NCBI GenBank assembly: GCA_900473415.1
Contig: UCLR01000005.1
Location: forward strand, 171,679-235,678
Length of the DNA: 64,000 nt
DNA from: Hyphomicrobiales bacterium
GTDB taxonomy: Bacteria; Pseudomonadota; Alphaproteobacteria; Rhizobiales; Beijerinckiaceae
Direction of reading: 5' to 3'
The notes beneath the pieces were generated by a model. That model searched no databases. It had not been told where the DNA came from and saw only the letters and a list, made by a program, of their open reading frames with translations. Position 1 is the first letter of the stretch, and each line of letters starts with the position of its first letter. The position numbers and the translations under genes are program-made. Positions 28,092-36,527 of this stretch are shown here, one piece after another.

Positions 28092-29348
28092 ATGCGCATC
28101 ATCGATGCCCGTATCACTCCGATTGCCTTCCGCGACCCGCCGCTCCTGAATGTCTCCGGCGTGCACGAGCCCTGGGCCCTGCGCAGCATCATCGAGGTCG
28201 AAACCGCCGATGGCCATGTCGGGCTCGGCGAGAGCTATGGCGATCTGGAGACCTTGGCCAATCTGGGCAAGGTGAAAGCCGGCCTGATCGGACTCGATCC
28301 ATTCGATCTGAACGGGCTGACGCGCGTCGTCTATGCGGCAGTCGGCGGCAGTCCGGATCCCGGCCAGACCTTCGCGCCCGCCGGTGACAAGGCCCGCGCC
28401 TCGGCGCTCGCCGCCTTCGAGGTCGCTTTCCTCGATCTCCAGGGCCAGATCATGGGCCGCCCGCTTTGCGACGTCCTAGGCGGCAAGCTGCGCGATCGGG
28501 TGCCCTACAGCGCCTATCTCTTCTACAAGTTCGCACGACACAAGGATGATGCCGGCTATCCCGCTGATGATTGGGGCGAGGCGCTCAGCCATGAGCAGAT
28601 GGTCGAGCAGGCGCGCCGGATGGTGACGGAGTTCGGATTCGGTTCCATCAAGCTCAAGGCGGGCGTGTTCGAGCCGGATTTCGAGATCGAGACGCTCCGG
28701 CACCTGCGCAAGGCTTTCCCCCTCCATCCCTTGCGGATCGACCCAAATGGCGGCTGGTCGGTCGAGACGACGCGGCGTGTGATGCCGCAACTGGAGGGAT
28801 TGCTCGAATATCTCGAAGATCCCGCCGGGACGCTCGTTGAGATGGGGCAGGTCGCGACATTCGCGCCCATGCCGCTTGCTACCAACATGGTCACTATAGC
28901 GTTCGGGCATATTCCTGAAACGATCCGCCTGAACGCCGTTCAAGTCGTCCTGTCTGACCATCATTACTGGGGCGGCCTGCGCGCCACCCAGCATCTCGCG
29001 CATCTCGGCCGCGTCTTCGGCTTCGGCATCTCGATGCACTCGAACTCACATATGGGCATCAGCCTGGCGGCGATGACCCATGTCGGCGCCACGATCCCTA
29101 ATCTCGCCTATGCCTGCGACACTCACTATCCTTGGCAGGTCGAGGAGGTTATCGAGGGCGGCAAGCTGAATATTGAGAACGGTTCGCTTGCGCCGCCGGA
29201 AGGGCCAGGCCTCGGCGTGCGGCTGGACCGCGCTGCGCTGGCCCGCCTTCACCAGCAATATCTCGATTGCGGCATCCGGGTGCGCGACGACACCAGCGAA
29301 ATGCGCAAGTACCGGCCGGACTTCAATCCCGCGCGCCCGCGATTCTGA
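28092..29348 (+). CDS. Glucarate dehydratase-like enolase-superfamily enzyme
   Basis: 418 residues with the glucarate dehydratase signature: K187 and K189 (SIKLKAG), metal ligands D217 and N219 (RIDPNGGW), E242 (EYLEDPAG), D289 (VLSDHHYWGG) and the His region MHSNSHMG (H316). It removes water from D-glucarate or a related aldarate to give 5-keto-4-deoxyglucarate. ATG at 28092 is chosen although the frame is open upstream into udh; it gives MRIIDARITPIAF, a normal family start. It stops nine bases from the stop of the convergent SMP-30 gene. Galactarate specificity cannot be excluded. Confidence 0.87.
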   Translation: MRIIDARITPIAFRDPPLLNVSGVHEPWALRSIIEVETADGHVGLGESYGDLETLANLGKVKAGLIGLDPFDLNGLTRVVYAAVGGSPDPGQTFAPAGDKARASALAAFEVAFLDLQGQIMGRPLCDVLGGKLRDRVPYSAYLFYKFARHKDDAGYPADDWGEALSHEQMVEQARRMVTEFGFGSIKLKAGVFEPDFEIETLRHLRKAFPLHPLRIDPNGGWSVETTRRVMPQLEGLLEYLEDPAGTLVEMGQVATFAPMPLATNMVTIAFGHIPETIRLNAVQVVLSDHHYWGGLRATQHLAHLGRVFGFGISMHSNSHMGISLAAMTHVGATIPNLAYACDTHYPWQVEEVIEGGKLNIENGSLAPPEGPGLGVRLDRAALARLHQQYLDCGIRVRDDTSEMRKYRPDFNPARPRF

Positions 29349-29356
29349 AACCGGCC

Positions 29357-30247
29357 CTACAAACGCATTTCCAGCGGCTCGCCGAAACGGGCCACTGGCG
29401 CGCCCGGCACGTCCACGCGGAACGACAACACGGTTCCTGCCTGCTTTGTACCGGTGCGGTCCGTGGTCAATGAGGTGACGAAGAGCGTCTTCAGATCAGG
29501 CCCGCCGAAACAGGGCATGGTGGGGGCCGGCACGGGCAGCAGAACCTTGCGGTCGATGCTGCCATCCGGCGCGATCCGGTTGAGGCAGCCGGCGGAGACC
29601 CCGGCCGACCAGTAGTAGCCCTCCGCATCGCAGGCCGCTCCATCGGGCCGGCCATCCTCGTCTTCCAGCAGGCAAATGCGGCGCTGGCGGCTTAGCCCGC
29701 CGCTGGACGGGTCGTAGTCAAAGGCCTGAACGAATTTGCCGCGGCTGTCGGAGTGAAACAGCGTTCGCCCATCCGCCGACCAAGCCAGCCCATTCGAGAC
29801 GATGAGGCCATCGAGCATCCGGGTGCAGGTGCCGTCATGATCGACGCGATAGAGCGAGGCGACGGGCCGCTTGTCCGGCGTATCGTCCATGCTGCCGACC
29901 CAGAAGCGCCCATCGGGGCCGACTTTGCCGTCATTCAGGCGATTGCCGGGCCGATCCGCCTCGGGATGGGCCACGAGTTCGAACCGTGCGCTAGTGAAGT
30001 CGAAAAAGTGGATGCCGTGTCGCAAGGCCGCGATTGCCCGGCCGTCGCGGCACAAGCCGAAACTCCCGATCGCGCTCGGCATATCCCAGCGCGCAAGCGC
30101 GCGCGTCGCGGGATCAAGCCGGAACAAGGCGGGAGCCAGGATGTCCACGAAGTACAGCGCTTGTTCGGCGGCGTGCCAGAATGCGCCTTCGCCAACCCCC
30201 AACGGCAGATCGATCAACTGTTCGACGTCGGGCGTATCGATGCGCAT
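29357..30247 (-). CDS. SMP-30/gluconolactonase/LRE-family lactonase
   Basis: 296-residue six-bladed propeller hydrolase for sugar lactones. Unlike the fused IclR copy, the metal positions are intact: E20 in GVGEGAFW, NDGKVGPDGRFWVGS (Asn and Asp region) and the SNGLAWSADGRTLFHSDS blade. ATG at 30247 has an excellent GGAGGA before it; the frame is open further upstream. It is convergent with the glucarate-dehydratase-like gene, and its likely role is opening the aldarolactone made by uronate dehydrogenase. It has its own promoter in the 187-bp gap to the YigZ gene. Confidence 0.88.
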   Translation of the reverse strand: MRIDTPDVEQLIDLPLGVGEGAFWHAAEQALYFVDILAPALFRLDPATRALARWDMPSAIGSFGLCRDGRAIAALRHGIHFFDFTSARFELVAHPEADRPGNRLNDGKVGPDGRFWVGSMDDTPDKRPVASLYRVDHDGTCTRMLDGLIVSNGLAWSADGRTLFHSDSRGKFVQAFDYDPSSGGLSRQRRICLLEDEDGRPDGAACDAEGYYWSAGVSAGCLNRIAPDGSIDRKVLLPVPAPTMPCFGGPDLKTLFVTSLTTDRTGTKQAGTVLSFRVDVPGAPVARFGEPLEMRL

Positions 30248-30433
30248 GCCTTCCTCCTCGTCGCCGCCATACCGGACATTCGGTGCCGGCACCGCGCCAA
30301 GTTTGATATTTCAAGCCTCACGAAGGCCCCGCAACGCAAATGTGCGCAGAGCCGTATGTTCGATGTCCGTTGTCCGACGGCTTCGAATGTCAACTTCTGG
30401 CGCGCGTTTCCGCCAGCGGCCGGTATGCTGCGC

Positions 30434-31030
30434 TCATCGGCTCCATTCGATCACTGACCGTCCGCTGGTCAGATCCGTTAACAGCCGCTCCACGCCACCG
30501 GCTTCCGACTTCGGGGCCAACACCGACAGGACCGCGCCGCCCTCCGTAAAGGCCTGGACACCCACCTGAACGCCCGATAGCGCACCCAAACGCGCTTGGA
30601 CCAGTGCCAAATCACTGAACCCGCATGCGACCGTCCCGGAGACGGTCTCGATAAGCACCTCCTCTTCAGCCTCGCGCAAGCATAGGGCCGCCGTTCCGCC
30701 ATAGGCGCGGATCAAACCGCCGCTCCCCAGAAGGATGCCACCGAACCAGCGTGTCACGACAACGACGGTGCCATCGAGGCCATGCCCGTCGATTGCGGCG
30801 AGGATCGGCTTGCCAGCGGTCCCACTGGGCTCGCCATCGTCGCTGAAGCGGCATCTCTGCCCCAAACGCCATGCCCAGCAATTGCGATTGGCTGCCCGAT
30901 CCGACTGTGCCGCAATGAAGTCTTTCGCTGCCGCCTCGTCCGCAACCGGACCAGCGACCGCGGTGAAACGGCTCTTCTTGATCTCCTGCTGACGGATAGA
31001 AATTTCAACGAGCGTAAGGAGTGCGACCAT
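30434..31030 (-). CDS. YigZ/IMPACT-family protein
   Basis: 198 residues. The N-terminal UPF0029 domain has the family block FSDDGEPSGTAGKPIL near 62 and VVVVTRWFGGILLGSGGLIRAY near 86; a ferredoxin-like C-terminal domain follows. Bacterial members are linked to ribosome/translation regulation by homology to eukaryotic IMPACT, without a settled reaction. I take ATG at 31030 (MVALLTLVEI) since the longer start adds an unconserved leader. It is a conserved housekeeping-type gene between catabolic islands. Confidence 0.88.
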   Translation of the reverse strand: MVALLTLVEISIRQQEIKKSRFTAVAGPVADEAAAKDFIAAQSDRAANRNCWAWRLGQRCRFSDDGEPSGTAGKPILAAIDGHGLDGTVVVVTRWFGGILLGSGGLIRAYGGTAALCLREAEEEVLIETVSGTVACGFSDLALVQARLGALSGVQVGVQAFTEGGAVLSVLAPKSEAGGVERLLTDLTSGRSVIEWSR

Positions 31031-31078
31031 AGGCCCGCATACCACGACCTGAGACTCCGATCCCCGCAAAAGCAAGGA

Positions 31079-32097
31079 ATGTCCGCTTCGCGGCAGTGCG
31101 CGAACGTCAGCTGTTGGCGCTGTCCTGCGCCGCCGCGCTGGCGCGCCTGCAGGGCAGGGGCGAGGACGAGGCCGCGATCGCGATCACGTCCATCTGGTTC
31201 TGACTGGCGACGATCCGGGGGCCGCCGGGCGCCTGTTCCTGGCCAGGCATGAGCCCGGCTGATCCCGTTGCTCGATCTGGACAGGGAGGCCGCTATCGCA
31301 GCTCTTACGGAAGCGGCGGGGGCCGGAGCAGGGCAGGGAGCCCGATCGCTGCGGCCAGAGCCAGTCTGCGCTTGGCCCCGCGCAGCCGCGAGCTGGCGCT
31401 CTGGATCGCTGACGCCGCGCTGGCACGCCGCCTCGGCTGGCCGACGCCGGTGCCGCTGCTCGCGAGCCAGATCAAGCGCACCGACCTGCGCCTGGCGGCT
31501 GAGGGCGGCGACCGGGCCGACTGGGCCAAGGCCGGCCATCTCGCCTACGCTTGCGCTGGGGTCGCAGCCATCGACCTCTATGCCTACCTCGCCAGGCGTG
31601 CCGACAGGCTGATCGCTGTCGCGTCGCAGCTGCGCGGCCGTCCCTACGAACTCGTCACTGTGACCGGCGGTTGGCAGCACCGCACCCGCAAGGGCTTCGT
31701 CGAGACAATCCGGACGGCGCGCGGGCTCGACGAGGCGCCCATCAAGCCGCTCTCGAAGTCCGCGAGCCTTCTCCTGCTGTGCATCGCCTGTTTCCAGGCA
31801 ATTACACGCACGCTGCTTGGCGCGTTCTTCGGCAAGGAGGTCAGCCGCGGCACCGTTGGCCATCTACGCGATCTCGGCTTCATCGCCGCGGGGCCGCGGA
31901 GCCCTGAGTCCGGCGCGCCCTACACCTATGTGACCACCAAGGGTCTCCACTCCCACTTCGGCTTTGACACGCTGCGGGATCTGCCCGACATGGAAAAGCT
32001 CAAGGATGCCGGCCTCTTGCGCAGGGACAAGCTGCTCACCGGCGAGCTACTGTCGGCGAGCATCCCTGCCGATGAGTTCATGACGCCGCAATCCTGA
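31079..32097 (+). pseudogene. Decayed DUF1403 gene fused to a ScpB-like C-terminus
   Basis: The plus strand from about 31080 reads DUF1403-like pieces in different frames (VRERQLLALSCAAALARLQG, then HVHLVLTGDDPGP, then LLDLDREAAIAALTEAAG), so at least two frameshifts broke the 5' half. The last open frame (31249-32097, 282 aa) begins with DUF1403 C-terminal sequence (LALWIADAALARRLGWPTPV, RTDLRLAAEGGD) and near residue 128 passes into a ScpB-like segment (GRPYELVTVTGGWQHRTRKG, FGKEVSRGTVGHLRDLGFIA, FDTLRDLPDMEKL). These families are normally separate neighbouring genes on rhizobial plasmids. An internal deletion at the shared Leu-Arg-Gly is the simplest origin. The frame may be expressed, but function is unlikely. 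Confidence 0.7.
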
Positions 32098-32184
32098 CTC
32101 AGCGCGGCAGCCGCAAGCCCCTTCGGCTAGCACCCCGCCGAGACCTCTTCTGGTTCGGTCTGAGGACGAGCTCTGGCATTGTCG

Positions 32185-32919
32185 TCAAGTGAGGGAGACA
32201 GCCCGATCCCCCCGATCCGTGCTGTCGTCCGATCGTGCTGATGCCCGATAGCGAAGCAGAAGATCTTCCGTCGAGACGACGTCGCCGAAAAAGAGGTGGA
32301 AATTGATCAGCGCCCCAGCATGCTCGTCATCGCGAAGGCTGGCATTCGCGTCATGCACCATGCTGGTGCGGTAGTTGAGCATCATCGCATCGCGCGCGGT
32401 CGACTCGCAGCATGCATTCGTCATCGTTCCTGCAACAAGCATCGAGTCGATACCGCGCTCGCGCAGCGTCTCATGCAGATCGCCGGCCCCCTGGATCATG
32501 CCGGAATAGCGGGTCTTGCGAACGACAAGGTCTTCGTCACGTACGTCCAGCTCCGGCCAGAGCGCCGAGCCATCCGCCTCCTCCGCCAGGGCCGCGCAGC
32601 GCGCCTCGAAGCGCTCGGGCTTCATCAGGATGCGGTGGAAATGCGAGATGCTGTGCAGCGCTTCCTCGGTGAACAGCGTTCGGATCCAGACGACGAGCCC
32701 CCCGGCCTGTCGCAGCCCTGAGGCAAGTCGGTTGATGTTGGGCACGACCGCGCGCGCTAGGGGCACCTCGGCCGGCGAACCCGGATCGAGAAAATAGCGC
32801 TGCATATCGACGACGACGAGCGCGGTCGCCGATGCAGGCACGCCGGCATGGGCGACCGCGCTCCCCTGGCGCGCTACGACGCGCTGCGTTGCCCAATCCG
32901 GCATCTCGAATTTGTGCAT
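32185..32919 (-). CDS. Isochorismatase-family cysteine hydrolase (amidase)
   Basis: 244 residues with the catalytic triad D38 (VVVDMQRYF), K135 (VVRKTRYSG) and C170 (TMTNACCESTARD). The spacing resembles ureidoacrylate, biuret and N-carbamoyl-sarcosine amidases such as RutB. ATG at 32919 is preceded by AGGAG; the longer open frame adds unrelated leader. It is divergent from an NMT1-type ABC importer across a promoter region with overlapping palindromes, so it probably hydrolyses the amide brought in by that importer and releases ammonia. The specific substrate is unknown. Confidence 0.88.
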   Translation of the reverse strand: MHKFEMPDWATQRVVARQGSAVAHAGVPASATALVVVDMQRYFLDPGSPAEVPLARAVVPNINRLASGLRQAGGLVVWIRTLFTEEALHSISHFHRILMKPERFEARCAALAEEADGSALWPELDVRDEDLVVRKTRYSGMIQGAGDLHETLRERGIDSMLVAGTMTNACCESTARDAMMLNYRTSMVHDANASLRDDEHAGALINFHLFFGDVVSTEDLLLRYRASARSDDSTDRGDRAVSLT

Positions 32920-32964
32920 CCTGCCTAACTCCTGGTCATTGCTCGCGAACGTGGCGAAGCGATC

Positions 32965-32992
32965 ATACGTTTTCGTATACAGTGAACGAAAA
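32965..32992. promoter_or_regulatory. Overlapping palindromes in divergent promoter region
   Basis: ATACGTTTTCGTAT (32965-32978) is an inverted repeat with 5-bp arms. TTTTCGT (32970-32976) also pairs with ACGAAAA (32986-32992). A GTATAC core typical of GntR-family sites lies inside. It lies between the amidase start (32919) and the importer start (33080) and is the best candidate operator for the GntR regulator at 36405-37220. Confidence 0.5.
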
Positions 32993-33079
32993 TGGCGGCG
33001 CCGACTTGGCCCGTTCCTTGCGAATTGCGGGCCAGGAGCCCTGCCTGTCGTGCATGGCCTGAAACGAGGGGATTTCGAG

Positions 33080-34078
33080 ATGAAGATGCTGCGACGCTCG
33101 GTTATGGCAGGCCTTACCCTGGCTCTGGTTTCGCTTCCGGCGGCTGCCCAGCCGGTGCGGAAGATCAAGTTCATGGAGGTCATCCATTCGCTCTTCTACT
33201 CGCCGCTCTACATCGCGATCGGGAAGGGCTTCTTCAAAGACAGCGGGCTCGAATTCGACCTGGTCGCCGCGCAAGGCAGCGACAAGGCGACGGCGGCGCT
33301 GCTGTCGGGCGCGGCCGAGATCGTGCTGACCGGTCCCGAGACGGCGATCTATATCCAGAACGGCCAGTCGCCGACCAAGATCAAGATCTTCGCCGGCCTG
33401 ACCGCGACGGACGGCTCGTTCCTGATGAGCAAGGACAAGGTCGAGAAATTCGACTGGCCGATGCTGAAGGGCAAGACCGTGCTTGGCTGGCGCAAGGGTT
33501 CCTCGCCCGCGCTCTATCTCGAGGCGATCCTGCGCAAGAATGGGCTCGATCCCGACAAGGACGTCAACATTGTCACCAACACGGCCATTCCCGCCCGTGT
33601 CGGCGCCTTCATGGCCGGCACCGCCGATTACGGCACCTTCTTCGAACCGGATGTGACAGCCATCGAAAAGGCAGGCAAGGGCGTTTCGCTCGCCAATGTC
33701 GGCAACGCGCTCGGCCAAATCGATTACACCGTCTTCGCGACGACTGACGAGTTCATCGCCAAGGATACCGCCGTGGTGCAGGGCTTCACCAACGCCATCG
33801 CCAAGGCGGAGACCTGGGCGCTGACGGCTGACCCGAAGGAGGCCGCAGCCGTGCTTGCGCCGTTCTTCCCCGGGGTCGGTGCCGATGTGCTGGAGGCTTC
33901 CTTCATCCGCCATCGCGATGCCGGCATCTGGAAGAAGACGCCGCTCGTCACGCCCGAGGCGATTGCCGCGCTGCAGGAGTTGCTGATCGCCTCGGCGATT
34001 CTGAAGCCCGAGCAGAAGGTTGCCTACGATAGCGTCGTCGCCGCGAATTTCGCGAAGACGGCCGCTGCGGGCAACTGA
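33080..34078 (+). CDS. NMT1/SsuA-type ABC transporter substrate-binding protein
   Basis: 332 residues, exported by a Sec signal (hydrophobic about 8-20, cleavage near PAAAQP). The class signature is visible: LFYSPLYIAIGKGFFKDSGL and DKATAALLSGAAEIVLTGPE. These receptors serve taurine, sulfonate, nitrate, pyrimidine-precursor or riboflavin importers. ATG at 33080 is used; the frame is open upstream through the promoter region. The ATPase and permease genes follow 54 bp later after a hairpin. Confidence 0.92.
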   Translation: MKMLRRSVMAGLTLALVSLPAAAQPVRKIKFMEVIHSLFYSPLYIAIGKGFFKDSGLEFDLVAAQGSDKATAALLSGAAEIVLTGPETAIYIQNGQSPTKIKIFAGLTATDGSFLMSKDKVEKFDWPMLKGKTVLGWRKGSSPALYLEAILRKNGLDPDKDVNIVTNTAIPARVGAFMAGTADYGTFFEPDVTAIEKAGKGVSLANVGNALGQIDYTVFATTDEFIAKDTAVVQGFTNAIAKAETWALTADPKEAAAVLAPFFPGVGADVLEASFIRHRDAGIWKKTPLVTPEAIAALQELLIASAILKPEQKVAYDSVVAANFAKTAAAGN

Positions 34079-34085
34079 GCAGGCT

Positions 34086-34108
34086 GCCCGGCCTCACACT
34101 GGCCGGGC
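34086..34108 (+). terminator. Intercistronic hairpin after binding-protein gene
   Basis: GCCCGGCC (34086-34093), loop TCACACT, GGCCGGGC (34101-34108): a perfect 8-bp stem eight bases past the binding-protein stop and 25 before the ATPase start. Likely attenuates transcription of the ATPase and permease genes. Confidence 0.55.
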
Positions 34109-34132
34109 CCAATTTCAGCAGAGGCTCCAGAC

Positions 34133-34915
34133 ATGACGCGAGCGAAGATCGAATTCCGCAACGTCGGACTGCGCTACTTCAGCCCGAGCGGCGAGACCGA
34201 GGCGCTGCGTGACATCAGCTTCAGCATCGCACCGGGCGAGTTCGTCGCGATTGTCGGCCAGTCGGGCTGCGGCAAGAGCACCCTGCTCTCATTGCTCTGC
34301 GGCCTGATCGCCCCGACATCGGGCGAGATCCTGATCGACGGCGTCGCCGTGACCGGTCCGTCGCCTGCCGTCGGGCTGATGTTGCAGCAGGATTCCCTGT
34401 TCGAGTGGCGCAGCATCCTGGACAATGTCGTGCTCGGCGCCGAGATTCGCGGCGCGGACATGGCCGCGGCACGGAACAGGGCGGAAGCATTGCTCAACCG
34501 CTACGGACTGGGCGAGTTCGTCCGGCACATGCCGGACCAACTCTCCGGCGGCATGCGCCAGCGCGCGGCGCTCGCGCGGACCATGTGCCTCGAACCCGAC
34601 ATTCTGCTGCTGGATGAGCCCTTCTCTGCGCTCGATTTCCAGACGCGCCTGTCGATCGCCGACGAGATCGGCGAGATCATTCGGCGCGAAGGCAAGACCG
34701 CCATCCTCGTCACGCACGACATCCCCGAGGCGATCGCGATGGCAGACCGTGTCATCGTGCTCAGCCGCAGGCCGGGCCGCGTCAAGTCGCAACACGAGAT
34801 CGCCTTTCCCTCCGCCGGAGCCGACCGGCCCGGCACGCTCGTCGCCCGCGAGTCGGAGGAGTTCCCACATCTGTTCAAGACCATCTGGGAGGAGCTCGAT
34901 GTCCATGTCGAGTGA
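34133..34915 (+). CDS. ABC transporter ATP-binding protein (SsuB/TauB class)
   Basis: 260 residues. Walker A GQSGCGKST at 42-50, signature LSGGMRQRAALARTM near 139, Walker B ILLLDEPFSALDFQTR near 160, and VTHDIPEAIAMADRV. It follows the NMT1-type receptor gene and overlaps the permease start by 17 bp, indicating translational coupling in one importer operon. Confidence 0.93.
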   Translation: MTRAKIEFRNVGLRYFSPSGETEALRDISFSIAPGEFVAIVGQSGCGKSTLLSLLCGLIAPTSGEILIDGVAVTGPSPAVGLMLQQDSLFEWRSILDNVVLGAEIRGADMAAARNRAEALLNRYGLGEFVRHMPDQLSGGMRQRAALARTMCLEPDILLLDEPFSALDFQTRLSIADEIGEIIRREGKTAILVTHDIPEAIAMADRVIVLSRRPGRVKSQHEIAFPSAGADRPGTLVARESEEFPHLFKTIWEELDVHVE

Positions 34916-35756
34916 TGCTGTAGCGAGCAAAGTCGTGCCCGCCGGTAGGCGTCAGGGCGCCGTCCCCAGCCCGCTCTACCGGGCCTGGCTGGCGCGACGG
35001 CGCCGGGACGGGCTGACGGTCGCCGGCGCGCAGGCCGGCTTGCTGCTCGCCTTCCTGCTGCTTTGGGAGGTCGCGCCGCGGATGCATTGGGTCAATCCCA
35101 TGCTGACGAGCTATCCGAGCGCGGTCTGGGCGGGCTTCCGCGAGCTCGTCGCGCAGGGCGATCTCGGCTGGCATATCATCGTGACATTGATCGAAGTGGC
35201 GCTGAGCTTCTCGATCTCGATGGCGCTCGGTGCGGCAGCGGCCGTCGGCCTGTGGACCTGGCCCCTGGCCCAGCGCGTGCTCGACCCGTTCCTGGTGGTA
35301 ATGAACGCCCTGCCGAAGATCGCGCTGGTCCCGATTTTCTATATCTGGCTGGGGCCTGAGGGATCGATCTATGCGGTCGCGGTGGCGGTCGCGGTCTTCA
35401 TCACGATCCTCATGCTCTACACCGGCTTCCAGCAGACCGATCCCAACAAGCTCAAGCTCGCCCGCACCTTCGGTGCCACGCGTGTCCAGATCCTGCGCAA
35501 GGTCGTGCTGCCGGGCAATGTCCATAGCTTCGTGGCGGCATTGAAAGCCAATGCGGGCCTCGCGCTGGTCGGCGTCATCGTCGGCGAATTCCAGGCCTCA
35601 AAGGCCGGTCTCGGATACCTGATCATCTATGGCAGCCAGATCTTCCGGATGGACATGGTGATGGCCGCGATCGTGATCCTGGGCGTCATCTCACTCGTGC
35701 TCTACGGCCTGATCCAGTTCGTCGACCATCGCCTCTCCCGGCGCAGCCGGCGCTGA
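34899..35756 (+). CDS. ABC transporter permease (SsuC/TauC class)
   Basis: 285 residues. About six TM segments begin near residue 40 (GLLLAFLLLWEVAPRM). The coupling loop reads KLKLARTFGATRVQILRKVVLP. ATG at 34899 has GGAGG seven bases upstream, inside the ATPase reading frame; longer upstream frames are antisense-like shadows of the ATPase gene. It completes the importer that starts at 33080. Confidence 0.92.
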   Translation: MSMSSDAVASKVVPAGRRQGAVPSPLYRAWLARRRRDGLTVAGAQAGLLLAFLLLWEVAPRMHWVNPMLTSYPSAVWAGFRELVAQGDLGWHIIVTLIEVALSFSISMALGAAAAVGLWTWPLAQRVLDPFLVVMNALPKIALVPIFYIWLGPEGSIYAVAVAVAVFITILMLYTGFQQTDPNKLKLARTFGATRVQILRKVVLPGNVHSFVAALKANAGLALVGVIVGEFQASKAGLGYLIIYGSQIFRMDMVMAAIVILGVISLVLYGLIQFVDHRLSRRSRR

Positions 35757-35789
35757 CCTGCGCCGCGACCTCATACATCCGGCCGACTC

Positions 35790-36527
35790 ATGCCCACGTT
35801 CGACAACGCCTTCACTATCGGCGACTGGGCGCTCGCCTCCCTCCTCGTCGTTTTCTCTGCCTGTCTCCAGGGCATCAGCGGAGTCGGCTTCGGAATGGTG
35901 GCGGCGCCGTTGCTCGCCCTGCTCAGGCCCGATCTCGTTCCGGGGCCGATGCTGGTCCTCGGCATCGTCATCGCAGCGCTAGCGGTGGCGCGCGAACCGC
36001 AGGATCTCGATCGGCGAGGATTGTGGTTCGCGCTTGCAGGGCGCCTGCCCACCTCGATTGCAGCGGCGATGGCAATGGGGCTCATGCCCTTGCGCACGCT
36101 CAGCCTGCTTTTCGCGGCGATCATCCTGCTCGGTGTGGTCCTGGCCGCGCTGCGCATTTCGCTCAAGCCGACGGGCGAGAACCTGTTCGCCGCTGGCCTT
36201 CTCTCCGGCTTCATGGGAACGATGACATCCGTCGGTCTGCCACCCGTGGCGCTGCTCTACAGCCAGAGCCCTCCGGCGACGCTGCGCGCGACGATCGGCG
36301 GCTATCTCGCCGTCGGCTCGCTCATTTCGATGGTTGCGCTCGGCGCCGTTGGCCGCTTCGGCCTGCACGACCTGCTGCTCGGCCTCTGGCTGCTTGCACC
36401 GCTCCTACTCGGCTACTGGCTGTCGGGCCCGCTTGCGCGCCGGCTTCCCAAGGACACTGCCCGCGTCCTGACGTTGGCGTTTTCGGCCCTCGCCGCGCTT
36501 CTCCTGGCTGGCCGCCAGTTCATCTGA
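35790..36527 (+). CDS. TauE/SafE-family (sulfite exporter-like) membrane protein
   Basis: 245 residues, seven to eight hydrophobic segments, with the family start ALASLLVVFSACLQGISGVG and the internal repeat region LLSGFMGTMTSVGLPPVALL. The family moves anions such as sulfite or sulfoacetate across the inner membrane. It is 33 bp after the ABC permease, codirectional, and probably part of the same transcript. Its last 123 bp are antisense to the GntR gene. With an SsuABC/TauABC-class importer it could export an anionic product such as sulfite, but that is inference. Confidence 0.88.
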   Translation: MPTFDNAFTIGDWALASLLVVFSACLQGISGVGFGMVAAPLLALLRPDLVPGPMLVLGIVIAALAVAREPQDLDRRGLWFALAGRLPTSIAAAMAMGLMPLRTLSLLFAAIILLGVVLAALRISLKPTGENLFAAGLLSGFMGTMTSVGLPPVALLYSQSPPATLRATIGGYLAVGSLISMVALGAVGRFGLHDLLLGLWLLAPLLLGYWLSGPLARRLPKDTARVLTLAFSALAALLLAGRQFI

